Assembly (NCBI GenBank): GCA_934045905.1
Contig: OW203762.1
Location: 47,393,411 to 47,457,410 of the forward strand
From: Leuctra nigra
Lineage: Eukaryota > Arthropoda > Insecta > Plecoptera > Leuctridae
Direction: 5' to 3'
DNA: 64,000 nucleotides
Below the pieces are notes generated by a model that saw only the letters and a list, made by a program, of their open reading frames with translations, did not search any database and was not told where the DNA came from. Position 1 is the stretch's first letter. Each line of letters opens with the position of its first letter. Both the position numbers and the translations under genes were made by a program. Shown one piece after another: positions 22,495-33,300 of the stretch.

Positions 22495-22719
22495 TAATAA
22501 TATATGCTCAATATATGTGGCTTAATAATATATGGCTCGATTTTAAAAGTATGGGCACTGTTTTGATTGCGCCAAACCCTTTCAACCCTTTTTTAATCAC
22601 CGCTTTAAAGAAATCTGATATTAAAAGTAGGGGTTGAAGGACTTGGCACAAAATGTTTAATGTAATGTTTTAACTGTATCACTAATAAAACCAAGTGAAG
22701 ACACCACAAACTGTTTTAG

Positions 22720-22941
22720 GTTCAAGATGTAATCGGTGGAGGTCGCGCTCTGGGTGGACACAACATTGTGTGGAATCAAGATGGAGCCAACAGCTACATC
22801 CGCAAAGATTCGGCTGAGATGCTGCGCAACGAACAGTTCAAACCAACGACGTATAAAACCATTATACGTCGTTGGTTCAAACACATGCCGATGATCGCTG
22901 AAGTCACCAAACACGAAGGGGCGGGATTCCTGGCGAGTTAG
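22720..22941 (+). CDS. Orphan terminal-exon-like ORF, unrecognised
   Basis: A pyrimidine-rich stretch and ttttag at 22714-22719 precede 73 open codons ending in TAG. The reading begins VQDVIGGGRALGGHNIVWNQ and ends TKHEGAGFLAS. Codon use looks coding (many GGx and CGC codons), unlike the surrounding AT-rich DNA. I do not recognise the protein. No matching upstream exons are found between TRMO and this point, so it is either the last exon of a gene mostly overlain by repeats, or an exon fragment. A 16-bp palindrome lies inside it (22841-22877). Confidence 0.35.
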   Translation, partial: VQDVIGGGRALGGHNIVWNQDGANSYIRKDSAEMLRNEQFKPTTYKTIIRRWFKHMPMIAEVTKHEGAGFLAS

Positions 22942-23318
22942 TAACTCTTTGTGCAGAGCGCGTGCGCCAACGCGTTTGCTACTCCCCGATTTACAAATCT
23001 CACATTTTGTTTTTTAACAATTATTACACGCTGTACTTCGGATTTACTAAACCAAATGTATCCGTTTTTGTGGACATATTTTTATCAAAAATTTCCTTGA
23101 CACTTTTTGAATAGGTACCCGTTTCAATGCTTACAGCTTTGGATTCGTAATTCGAGCAAAAGTGCATAATCACTATGTAACAACAACGTAAAATAATAGT
23201 CTACTTATACCTAAATATAGTTGTCAGCCTTGGTCATAAAGATTTTTACGGACTTGGAGACTTCTTACACTGGAAATGAGAAGGAATTCACAGGACCACA
23301 CTACAAATGACGAACTTA

Positions 23319-23829
23319 AGCTGGGTCCACATAGACCGTTTTTCCGTTTTGCGTTTTCCGTTTTTACTTATTGACCATCTCCGTTTTTAGTAGGACTGTC
23401 CACATAGAGCGTTTTGCGTTTTGCGTCTTCTACAAAAACATTTTTAAGCACCTTGATCCCCGCCTGGTTAAAACTTTACTTTTGAGATGTCAGGAGGCCG
23501 TGGAAAACAAAAAATGTTCTTTCAACATTATTTATATCTGTCAGTGACAGTTTGTGAGTATTTAGATGGGCTAATTTTCTTCCCAGGTATGTAATTTTAA
23601 AATAATGCATTTAGTGGTAGATCGGCCATGTTATTTGACCATGTGACGTAGTCGTACGTGATTGGTTATTAAAAGTTTTAAGTCACTTCCGCCGGGCATC
23701 TTTTTTTAAATCCTCGTTGAAGTTTATGCGGCGCGGCGAGAAGAAAATCCGCGTGCGGCGGGCTTGTGATTGGTCAAGAGAAAAAAACGGAAAACGCAAA
23801 ACGGAAAAACGGGCTATGTGGACCCAGCT
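23319..23829. mobile_element. PIF/Harbinger-type MITE
   Basis: 511 bp with long (about 45 bp) inverted repeats beginning AGCTGGGTCCACATAG and a 3-bp TTA duplication on each side (23316-23318, 23830-23832). The terminal regions repeat CCGTTTT / AAAACGG. A TTA target and GGGTCCA-type ends fit PIF/Harbinger. No transposase ORF. Confidence 0.82.
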
Positions 23830-23832
23830 TTA

Positions 23833-24516
23833 CGGATTTATAATAGGATAGAAATGAGGGAACAGCTTATTTAATAAATACTTGAAGTGTATGTATAATC
23901 AAATGATTTTTTCCTATTTTTTTATAATTATATCTGTATAAACTTCTAAACAGCAAAATATACAAATATATTTCACATATCTCTCGTTGCAGGGCATGCT
24001 TAAAAAACTAATAATACTGAAGATAATACAGATTCTGTATACACTTCTATACAACAAAGTAATGTCATTTCACATTTGTCTCGTTGCTTCAGGCAACGAG
24101 ATAGCACATAGCTAATGTCTTGATTCGCTAACACTTTAAGTTGATTGTATTCGTCTTGGAGCTTGGTTTCGATGCCGGTACATTTGACGATCAGCTTTGA
24201 CTTCTGATCACCTGTCAAACTTCACGGCACGACCAAGTCGAACTCCACGAACTCCGACCATAGACGAAGCCCGTCAGGTGGGGCAAGCAAGTCGACATTA
24301 GTGCTGCTTGACGCTGAACTTCACATTCTGACTGATCATGTGAAGCCACGATTTCTTGATTTGGTCAGAATTTTTTTCCTTAGAGCTTGATTCTCAACTG
24401 ATCACACGGATAAAACAATGTTCACCACAAACATCCTTCGATGGGATTACTTCATCTCCACCGTTATCACATAACCTGAGCAAATTCGGCACTGGATGAC
24501 TTTTGTCCAAAGATAA
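23833..24516. other. Intergenic stretch, nothing recognised
   Basis: AT-rich DNA with several short ORFs on both strands. None shows a domain or plausible splice context. Confidence 0.5.
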
Positions 24517-24885
24517 TCACAATGTGCAAATGTAGCTGAAAGTAACGTAACATTCTTAGATTTAAGAAGAGCTTTTGAAATTGTCAATGTCAATAGATTA
24601 TTGGACAAACTACAGTATATGTATGGCGTAGGTGGAACAGTACTAGGATGGATTAAGGACTTCCTGAGTGAGAGAAAACAACGTGTCAGATATGGCAATG
24701 AGATATCAGAAGCTCGGGATTGTATGAATGGAGTGCCACAGGGGTCTGTGATTGGGCCGATATTATTTAATATTTACATAAACGATGTTAACATGTGTTG
24801 TAATAGTTGCTTTCTTAACATGTATGCAGATGACATGGTTGTCTCAATTCAGGGTGTTAGTGTTGAAGAGATTAGATTAGATTAG
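24517..24885 (+). pseudogene. Non-LTR retrotransposon reverse transcriptase fragment
   Basis: An open reading of about 120 residues without its own start. It contains FLDLRRAF (RT motif A, with arginines where DxSKAFD is usual), GVPQGSVIGPILFNIYIND (motif B region) and MYADDMV (catalytic YADD). This is the middle of a LINE-type RT. Both the endonuclease and the C-terminal part are missing, and the reading runs into an unrelated sequence after (TTAGA)3, so it is a 5'- and 3'-truncated fossil. Confidence 0.85.
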
Positions 24886-25024
24886 TTTGGTTTAACGGCG
24901 CGTCAACGACGAGGTTATATTGCGCACATTAATTTTATATTTAACTTTGTTGAACATAATTGGAGGACAAGGGGAGAGGTCAACCTAACGGGCCCGATCC
25001 GGGGGAGTCCAGCACTGGTGGGAA

Positions 25025-25092
25025 GGCCAGGCCGGAATGGGGACAAACCGGGGGGTGGCCGGCCCGAGGGGCCGGCCCCTTCCGGCCTGGCC
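25025..25092. repeat. GC-rich compound hairpin
   Basis: GGCCAGGCCGGAA (25025-25037) pairs perfectly with TTCCGGCCTGGCC (25080-25092), and an inner palindrome GGCCGGCCCGAGGGGCCGGCC lies between them. The surrounding 24960-25095 is far more GC-rich than its neighbourhood. Confidence 0.65.
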
Positions 25093-25095
25093 CGT

Positions 25096-25397
25096 CACAA
25101 TGTTAAAAGGATAGGGAAACTGGGCGACCTGATTCAAAAAGGGTATGCACCCATAATGGAGCGAGTTGGGCGTGTGACGTCACCATAGGATTTACGGGTT
25201 AAATCAAACTTGTCTCGTCAACAAACGAATTCAAACCTGTACCCATAATGCCCAAACTGAGAAGGCTGATCCAACATGGATGCTTGTATTTCCATTCATT
25301 CGACTAGATTCGACTCAAGGTCACGCCCAAGTGATTACGTCACAATGTTAAAAGGATAGGGAAACTGGGCATTCTGATCCAAATACGGTATGCACCC
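25096..25397 (+). repeat. Pair of direct repeats about 55 bp long
   Basis: Two copies start with CACAATGTTAAAAGGATAGG (near 25096 and 25341) and both run through 'gaaactgggc...ctgat-caaa...ggtatgcaccca'. They are spaced about 245 bp apart, suggesting a local duplication or two ends of one element. Confidence 0.6.
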
Positions 25398-25484
25398 ATG
25401 GGTAGATAAACCGCAATTTAGCGGTTTTTCGCGCGCTTTATATGCATAAAAGTACGTTGTTGTAGAGTAAAAGCCGCAAATTAC

Positions 25485-25575
25485 TGCAATAGATAGCTCA
25501 GTGGGAACATACTGGAATGGGGCTAGGCGCAGTCTGAGTTCGGTTTCCGCGCGGGTGATTTTTTTATTTTTATTT
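25485..25575 (+). repeat. tRNA-derived SINE head
   Basis: An A-box-like TAGCTCAGTGGGAACATACTGG at about 25494-25515 and a B-box-like GAGTTCGGTTTCC at about 25537-25549 are spaced as in a tRNA gene. They are followed by GCGCGGG and a T-rich stretch that could be a Pol III terminator. It does not fold as a complete tRNA, so a SINE or tRNA fossil is likelier than a functional tRNA. Confidence 0.5.
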
Positions 25576-26238
25576 TGAAATAAGAATAAGAACCGACTTG
25601 ACATTGTAAAACCAAAATTTTTGAAAATGTACTTTTTTACATTGTTGATGAAAAACAGAAGAAGCTCGTGTTCGTGGACATTTTAGGAAAGGTGAGATGT
25701 TCTTAAACATGTGTTTCTATTTTTATTGGGGGATGAATAGTTTTCAAGGAATTACCGTCATAACTTTTGATCCATTTAATTTACGAAAAATGTGAAAACT
25801 AAAAAATGTAGCTAATTATTTAGTCGATCTTAGCTATATAAACACCAACTTATTAAGACAATAATTTTGTCTACAAACTAATAAACAAAATGTCGACACA
25901 AGGGAAGAATAATGTAAACAGGTTCAAGTAATTCAGCACATCTACGGCGGTATTGACTCAATGAACTGGATTCAGCATTGGCTTGCGAATGTAGGCAATC
26001 AAACACTAATAAATAATTAAATATTTGCGTTATGTATGTTCCTTCATCTGCTCTCTCTTTATTTAAACATCCTTGTTCTACATAAGAAGATGGGAACTTC
26101 ATCATTCGCAAGGTGCACTACCAAAGTTTAGAAATTTGGTATAAAATCTACATAACTACAAGAGTTGCAACAGTAGAATGAAAAATGAGGCTTCATGTGA
26201 TGTTAGAAATGGTGAAAATGATCAGTTAAAATCAAATC

Positions 26239-26500
26239 GCCGCTACTTTGGCTCAGAGTACAGCTTTCAACTTGAATTCCGTAGGCCCGGGTTCGATTCA
26301 CGCGGCCGTCTGTTGCCCGACTGTTGTTTTCATTGTTTTCCTCAGTCGAGATGGAAATGATGGGAAGGTTCCCTACTAACAGGCTACAACCGCCTTTCCC
26401 CCATTTCCACTACAGTCCATTCCTTGAGTGGGTCTATACTCAAGGGTCCATTTCTTCATCATATCTTCATATTCATTCATGGGTCGCCATTAGCCTAGCA
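26239..26500 (+). repeat. tRNA-derived SINE, copy 1
   Basis: The head 26239-26306 is tRNA-like: GCCGC at the 5' end can pair with GCGGC at its 3' end, GGCTCAGAGT serves as A box and GGGTTCGATTC as B box. The body contains CCTCAGTCGAGATGGAAATG and 'gggaaggttccct', which recur at 27930-28010 (inverted) and 33201-33300. The 3' limit is approximate. Confidence 0.65.
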
Positions 26501-27929
26501 TAAAAAATAACTACCAGATTAAAAATTAAATATTCCATACCAAGAAAACTTCCCCAGCTCCTCGTACATTCTCACTAAGTAAGTAATTACGAGCGGAGTC
26601 ATTCTGTCACTTGTGTTTAATTATTCGTATAAATTTGATCGAAACAATGACAAAGAAGTCCCCCTCCTGTGCACATTTAGCTCTGCCCCGCATGCGCGAC
26701 GCCACCGCGACGTCTGGCCAGCGACGTCGTCTCAGTACGACGCCATCCAGCCTCCGACCAGCACCGACGCCTCTTCCCAGCGTCGGACACCTGTTGAACG
26801 TCGCGACGTCGTCAACGCGAGATTCATTATAAACATCCGCGGGTCGCGTCAACAAACAGATGAATTTATTTCAAATACCATCGAGTGAAATAGACTGGCA
26901 TTGAGCGATTGACGTCTCGTCACATAAATCCGCTTGACTTGATGCAGCTGGACATGCAGGAGATGCAGTGAAATGCAACAGGCGCGACAAGACGACAAGA
27001 TGCAAGAGTAAGTACGTTTAGCAGTTTGCTTTCGCCCCGTCCCAGTGACGAATAATGCGTCTACGCACAAGCTACAATTAAAAAAAGTAGCACAGCTAGC
27101 AATGGGTCCGGAGACTTCCTCGATGATCAAATTATTGTTTGAGGAGTTTGTTTGAGGAGTAGTGGTTCCGAAAACATACACGAAATTATTGTTTACACTA
27201 AAATGGCATTTGTATGTGGCGGGAAATGACTAGTAAGCTCTTAGGACTCATTCTGAATATGAACGATCCCAAATATTTCATCAAACCCAGTGCTCGAATG
27301 AGAATTACGGAAATGGATTTTTTAATTTTCTCCGAACAATTTTATGGTAAAGTAAAACAACGCAAATTCGATGTAATTTCACAAATTATTTTCTGTGCTT
27401 TATAAGTTTTAAAACCTCTGCATATAATTCTATTACATGAATACTATACTATCACGTAGGTAGATATTGGACATCTTTTTAATTGCGTGAACCAACAAGC
27501 CCCTCGACTTTTCACGCCGCACATTAAATAATAAATATCCCGTGTGTTTTATCTCCTTATCTCGGCATGTGTTGCTGATTGTTCTGTCATGTAAGTGATA
27601 ACAGAACACACTGTGACGCAGATTGCCGTCGGAAGCAGGTTTAATTAGTAATAACATTATTAATTAATAACAGAACGAAGTGCTTGATTAGAATTAGATG
27701 GCATACTTAACATATTTTAATATCGTAGTATGTATGTTTTTGCATGAATCCTCGCAATACTCTGTTTGATATCAATTTGATTACGCGAGGGGTGAGAGGT
27801 GAACAAAGTTAAAGTGTGTCGGATCCTAAAATGTAAGCTCGGGGACAGAAAGTAAGTTCCGTGATTAAAAAGGGTTTGGATATTCTGTTTATCCAAATAG
27901 TTACATTGTTATTGATGTATACAGTCGAA
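26501..27929. other. Intergenic stretch with a CpG-rich patch
   Basis: 26670-26830 is markedly GC/CpG-rich with repeated CGACG/CGTCG motifs and overlapping ORFs in several frames on both strands; none has a recognisable domain. The rest is AT-rich, with no feature I can support. Confidence 0.4.
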
Positions 27930-28010
27930 CTGTTCTTCAACTGGATAAAGATGAGGGAACCTTCCCAGTATTGGCCTCTCGACTGAGAGAAACCAGGAGA
28001 AACAAAGAGG
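27930..28010 (-). repeat. SINE body fragment, copy 2
   Basis: The reverse strand reads 'tctcagtcgagaggccaatactgggaaggttccctc', matching the body of the SINE at 26239-26500. The tRNA-like head is absent, so it is a truncated, inverted copy. Confidence 0.6.
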
Positions 28011-28322
28011 ATGGTCGGTTATTGAAGAAGTCTGATCAAGTCTTGGATCACGTCAAGTATCGAAAATTGTACACATAAAAATGCATGCTTTGTAAGATTT
28101 TTTACGATAGACAATTAAAAAAGTGTTGGTGTAGCTAAAAATATTCTTACGCCACTGCAGATCTCAGGAGTGTAAGTTAGGACTGCTTGAGCAAGCATGA
28201 ACAATACTATAGTGGAAACTATTGTAGATATTTCATTTGGATGGAACAATCTATAATAAAAGTATCACAATTATTGACTATATCCTGCTCATTTATGCTA
28301 CTACCAGTAAACCATAATATAG
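28011..28322. other. Intergenic stretch, nothing recognised
   Basis: AT-rich, without coding signal or repeat that I can identify. Confidence 0.4.
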
Positions 28323-28366
28323 ACTAGGAAACGCTAAGTGTGACGCGTTGATAAGCGAGCCCTCAA
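28323..28366 (+). repeat. GCTCGCT-end repeat family, 5' end fragment
   Basis: A short piece matching the family start: CTAGGAAACGCTAAGTGTGA followed by CGCGTTGATAAGCGAGC. Nothing of the body follows. Confidence 0.6.
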
Positions 28367-30957
28367 AATGCTTGAATGCCTTGATCAGAGTTTTTTTCTG
28401 ATTACCCACAATATTCTGATTACACCACTGATTTCATCACAATAAACGGAGTATAAATTTCGTATAAGTTGAGACAATAAGAAACCCATTGGTGTCTTGC
28501 TCCTTACTCTACAAACCCACTCTAACATTTACATGCACTTACTTCTGAGCTTAATTAATTAGTCGGCCATAAACACAGCGTAAATTCCAAAGCTGACGTC
28601 AGCAAAATATTGCAAGATGTTCTCAGCTGTAAAATCATTGGAAAAACATGTAAAACACGCTTGTCACAGTTTTATGGGCCTCTGTGGAGGGTCACATTTT
28701 TGGGTAAATTTGTTTTTGTTAATTGTTGGACAGAATGAGTTCAGCCCGAAATATACTAATATTTGTTGCTAAGACTAACTGCGTATTTCTTACTGCGCTT
28801 AAACAATCGCTTGAAGAGGGACTATACAATTGTTTTGAGATTATAAAGGTATAAAATAAGAAGGCCTGTGTGCTGATGAATTAACGGATTAATGAATGAT
28901 TAACCAGGACTACCAACCTTCAGACATAGGATCGGAGTGTCAAGGACACAAGTCATCATCACACATTCAAACACATAGTAAGATAATTGAATATGTAAAT
29001 CAAGTGTTAGAGAACAGATCTCTGTGAGATGGAATTGTATCAATCCGCGTGCCTCAAGACAAATAAACATCTCGGCTCCAGCTCCTGTGAGTCTAGAATT
29101 AGGCGGAGACAGCTCCTTGAAACAAGACGATTCCTTGTGGAGGAGAGGAACACTTCGGACAAAGCTTCGGACATAATGTTCCACAAAATTAAATTACAAT
29201 ACACGGGAATTGAGTCATGTAGAAGCAAAGCTCGCCTTATTCTTATTTTATTATTTTCAGAATGGGCGAAAAACGATACCATGTATTGATGAAAACATAT
29301 CTTTTAAAATCAACTTATTGAACCTTACAAATACCTATTGCAAAGTACATTTAAGGTAACAAAAAATTGTGCTAACCCCATTTATAGCGAAAATCATTTT
29401 GGATAAGGAGAGCTCTGAAAATTATTTTTGGAGTAGACGTTTTGGACAGCAAAGAGGATACCAAATTATAATTTTTCATTTTTTATTATCATCTCAATTG
29501 AGGAATATTTCAAAACAGATTGTGATAATAATCAATAATAGATTAAAATCTAAATCAAAACATGCATCATGAAAACAGTTTCATGTGTTCAAGATCCTCT
29601 TTAAGTGTGATCAATTAAATATATATATTTAGAAACATTTAATCTCAATACCGAAATAGATTTTAAATTTTAATGTTTTGATTTTAAACTTGGTTTTAAG
29701 AAGTCTGTAACAAGCAGATTTTATGAATATTTTACGTTTTTGCTCTCATAAAATGCCGGACAGAGACCAATAATCAGAAGCTAACAATATTTTTTGAACA
29801 ACGGACAAGGCGAGTTTTGCTTCTTGACTAAATTATTTGGAGAATAAGAGGTTGAGGTACCATTTGTGATGTTTTTATTTATGAGCTTTGAGGAAAGCTC
29901 TAGATTTCAGTGGTGAACTTGAGGGGACTCGCAGGGGCTCTAGCAGAACAGCTCCAACTTCACGTCACATAGTTCTGAGAATAAAGCAGGAAAACCAGCT
30001 GTAATCCCTTGCCCGGGAGAACGAGATTTCAACCCACGTTTTGAAAGGGAACAATTTTACACGTTGTATGTGGGGAATTAATAATAATACATGTCTGCAG
30101 AGAGTATTGTGCCTCAGAGAGCCCCGATTTGTGAGTCATTATTTCATTACATTTCATTACATTGAGTCGAAATGAATGAAAATACATGGATCTCAATCCT
30201 ACAGATATTTTAAAGAGGCATTTTAGTTTGAGCTTGTGTATGTTTGCAGCAAGTATGATTTGTAACGACTCAATCGCTTAAATCCCGAGTTACAAATCCT
30301 CAATAAACTTTACCTCCTTTAGGCGCATCGTAAAGTGGCGAGCCCTAAAGTGCCCAAAGTGAAATGCATCCAATCAGGGTGAATTAATAAATTTAAGTTC
30401 GTTTATTTGGGGGGGGGGGGGGTGAGAAGGACTGGGGGTAAGGAACATAGGGCCTACAGCTGGCGCCGTGGCGCCAAACATATCCCTCATTTATTTACGA
30501 ATAGTTTGAGCCTACGCGCGGATTTGTCAGTTATTGACGTGAGGCACGTACACGACCTGGTCTAAGGTCACATTAGCGGGGGTGGAGTTTAATTAAAGTC
30601 TCACTTGTCGAGGGCAGATAAGCCTGACGATGTGAAGTCTAGATGGCAGCACTCTCAGATGGGACTATTTATAACACTTTATTGTTCGCTACAAAGGACG
30701 CTACACTTGACTGTCATCCACAGCTTTTACCTCAAACAAAAGCTTTCACGTGCATGCCAATCAAATACTCATTCCCTAACCTCCAATTTGATAGAATTTT
30801 CTCATGGCAAAGAACGAGAGCTTTTCACCTACGTAGTAAATGACTAATTATATAGTTTATATAATTAGCATGTTATAAATTTGATAATGATGGAAATTTA
30901 GTGAATCTCTCACTTAGGGATGGTGTTTTCAGAGTTAACCTGCGAAATAAAAACGCG
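28367..30957. other. Gene-poor stretch, nothing recognised
   Basis: AT-rich DNA with chance ORFs of at most about 95 codons. A poly(G) run lies near 30411-30422. No exon, RNA gene or transposon end is supported. Confidence 0.4.
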
Positions 30958-31030
30958 CACCCCGACTGGGAATCGAACCCAGATCCTTCGGGTTACCGGC
31001 CCTATGCTTTAATGCTATGCTATGCCTATG
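30958..31030 (-). repeat. tRNA-like sequence (SINE head or tRNA fossil)
   Basis: The minus strand contains CTGGGTTCGATTCCCAG, a perfect 5-bp T-stem with a canonical B-box loop, preceded by 'gcattaaagcatagggccggtaacc'. I could not complete acceptor and anticodon stems convincingly, so a functional tRNA is not claimed. The upstream sequence also repeats GCTATGC. Confidence 0.5.
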
Positions 31031-31539
31031 CTAGGAGATGTTATAAATTATTGTAAGGATTTATTCTTGGTTTTTCTCATTTGTCAAAATCCTCTCTCAT
31101 TAATAATATCTGACCAAAGTTTTTTAATTAGAACATTAACCCACAAGACTGAGATGGTGCCAAAAGAAGGAATGTTTGGTGCATGACTAGGCGTAAGTTA
31201 TCACAAGAAGCAAGATGATCAACATTTTTATAATCTCTTATTCGAGATGAAACGTAGCATTTTAATACCTCACTAGGGTACACTTAACAAAATGTTAGTG
31301 AAAATGTAGTGTCGTAAACTTTGATTTTGTCGTCCCACAATCCTTTTTACTTTGATTACCTACGTACTGTGGTTTTCTATAGTGAAACATTTGCAATTCC
31401 AGAAAACAAGGGAGACGATTGCAATCTAGTGGCTATTACAGCACTAGAGCAAGGGCGGAAGTTTAGGGCTCCATTAAAAACTGAACTCTATACAATAAAC
31501 TTATAAGATTAAAAGTATAACGTTTTATCTATATCATAA

Positions 31540-32436
31540 CTAGGAAAACGCTCTGAGTAACGCGTTGATAAGCGAGCACGGATACGCGCAACACCTCGAA
31601 CCGAAATTATGTTTATCGAAAATGTCCTTAAAAGCCAATAATTCTTGAACTTCGTCACAGACTTGTATGAAAATCTCCAACAATTCCTAAAATATTGGTC
31701 CCAATAACCACGCAAAGTTTTAAGTTGATCGATTGAACCTTTATGATTGAACGATTCCTTGTTAATTTCCAAAAATCACAAGATATCGTTCAAAAAAATG
31801 TTAAACGGTCATATCAGTTTCATAATACGTTTGAAAGTTTCTGCTCTAACAACCTTGAAGTGAAGATTCGAAGATTCCGTGAAATATGAAATTCGAGAAA
31901 TATGATAGCCAACACGCAAAATATCCGTAAACTGTCGATAACTTTTGAATTTAAACACAGTTTAGTCTGAAAATTGTCAAAAATACAGATAATGTTGGAC
32001 CCGATGACCATACAAAATTTTAAGTTGATCGGTCAAACGGTTCTGGATTAAATTTCAAAAAGCACATGAAATATTTTTTTAAATTTTAACAATGGGAGGA
32101 TTTGGCTGAAAATTTGTAAAATAAGAGACAATGTTGGTCCTAATGACCATGCAAAATATAAGGTCGATCGCATTTGTCGAAGTCCATTTTCATTTTTCAG
32201 CCTATCAGGAGATGTTTAATTAAATTTCAACCAATGAATGGATTTCAAAAAAATTAGGGTCTGCAAACAGAGAAGGTTGGTTTTACATGTGTGCAAAATT
32301 TCAGATCGATCGGTGAAACGGTGCGACCTGTGTATCGGCTATTAGCAGCCAAAAAAAAAAACAAAAAAACAAAAAAAAAAAAAACAGAGGTCCGTGCCAA
32401 AAGAGCCAAAAGGAGACGCTCGCTTCGCTCGCTCAA
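31540..32436 (+). repeat. GCTCGCT-end repeat family, copy C (apparently full length)
   Basis: About 0.9 kb from CTAGGAAAACGCTCTGAGTA to CGCTCGCTTCGCTCGCTCAA. Inside are several modules of roughly 130 bp sharing 'aatgttggtcc-aatgaccat' and 'ttaagttgatcggtcaaacgg'. Near the 3' end is an A-rich tract (32350-32384). The two ends are not inverted repeats of each other, and no transposase ORF is seen. Class unresolved. Confidence 0.8.
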
Positions 32437-33200
32437 AAATTTAACTCAATTATAGTATCCGTTCATAATATTATATGAAAATAATTATATTTAATATGAT
32501 TTTTTAATCTAATCCCGACCACCATCTTGCCAGACAGGTGACTCCATCTTTTATCGTTTACTTGCGACTTTAGATTCCATAAACCATCATTGCAAGATAA
32601 ATGCGTCTTGGACAAGGGTCAGCTGGTACAATTCTGCCGTGTCACGCATAAGCAACGTATCGACCATCGACGAAACAAATGCAAACCGCGTATGGAACCC
32701 GCGTACGGACCAAATCATCAACATGCGCATGTACAAAGACTAAAATATGTTTCTGCACACGTACAGAACGATCACGTGATTCATATGCGGGTTCCAGCCA
32801 CGGATTGCAACAAATTGTGACGTAACACGGCAGCATCGTCCCCTGGATAGTTAGATCATATCCTGCTAAACCACGATCACATTATCTCTCCCCGGCCTCG
32901 AAGTCGGCACCCGAGGAAACTGGTACGTGTGATTGGATCAAGCGTCCATTAGATTTCGCGAGACGAGCGCGATGCAGTCATCCAGAAGGCGCAACTACAC
33001 ACGATGACAGTTAATCGAAAGCAAATATTTGAAGCAGAGATTTCCACTCTCGAGTGATATTAATCCATTCTCGAGTGATAGGAAGCCAAGGGGTTGGGTT
33101 GGGCCACTCGCTAGTAGTCACTCGCAGCTATGACATAACTGACAGTCTGTCCGAACTGAGTTCGCAGGCAATAACGCTCTAGGTTTGCATCACGGGTGTA
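32437..33200. other. Intergenic stretch, nothing recognised
   Basis: No coding or RNA feature supported. The phrase CTCGAGTGATA occurs twice near 33049 and 33073. Confidence 0.4.
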
Positions 33201-33300
33201 TAAAGTTATATTTCCAAGGCCGCCTTTCCTGACTGAGTTTATCATGGTTTACCTCAGTCGAGAGGCAAATGCTGGGAAAGCTTCCTGATAACACGCCCCG
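33201..33300 (+). repeat. SINE body fragment, copy 3
   Basis: Contains CCTCAGTCGAGAGGCAAATG and 'ctgggaaagcttcct', matching the body of the SINE at 26239-26500 in the same orientation. No clear tRNA-like head precedes it. Confidence 0.6.

Noticed and set aside
22657..22914. 85-codon minus-strand ORF opposite the orphan exon
   Set aside because: It is a shadow of the plus-strand frame, kept open partly by the palindrome at 22841-22877.
26607..26888. Overlapping ORFs in the CpG-rich patch, possible gene start
   Set aside because: Frames on both strands are open only because of the GC-rich repeated CGACG motif; no domain or supported splice donor.
30958..31030. Functional tRNA gene on the minus strand
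   Set aside because: Only the T arm is convincing; acceptor and anticodon stems could not be paired, so it is listed as tRNA-like only.
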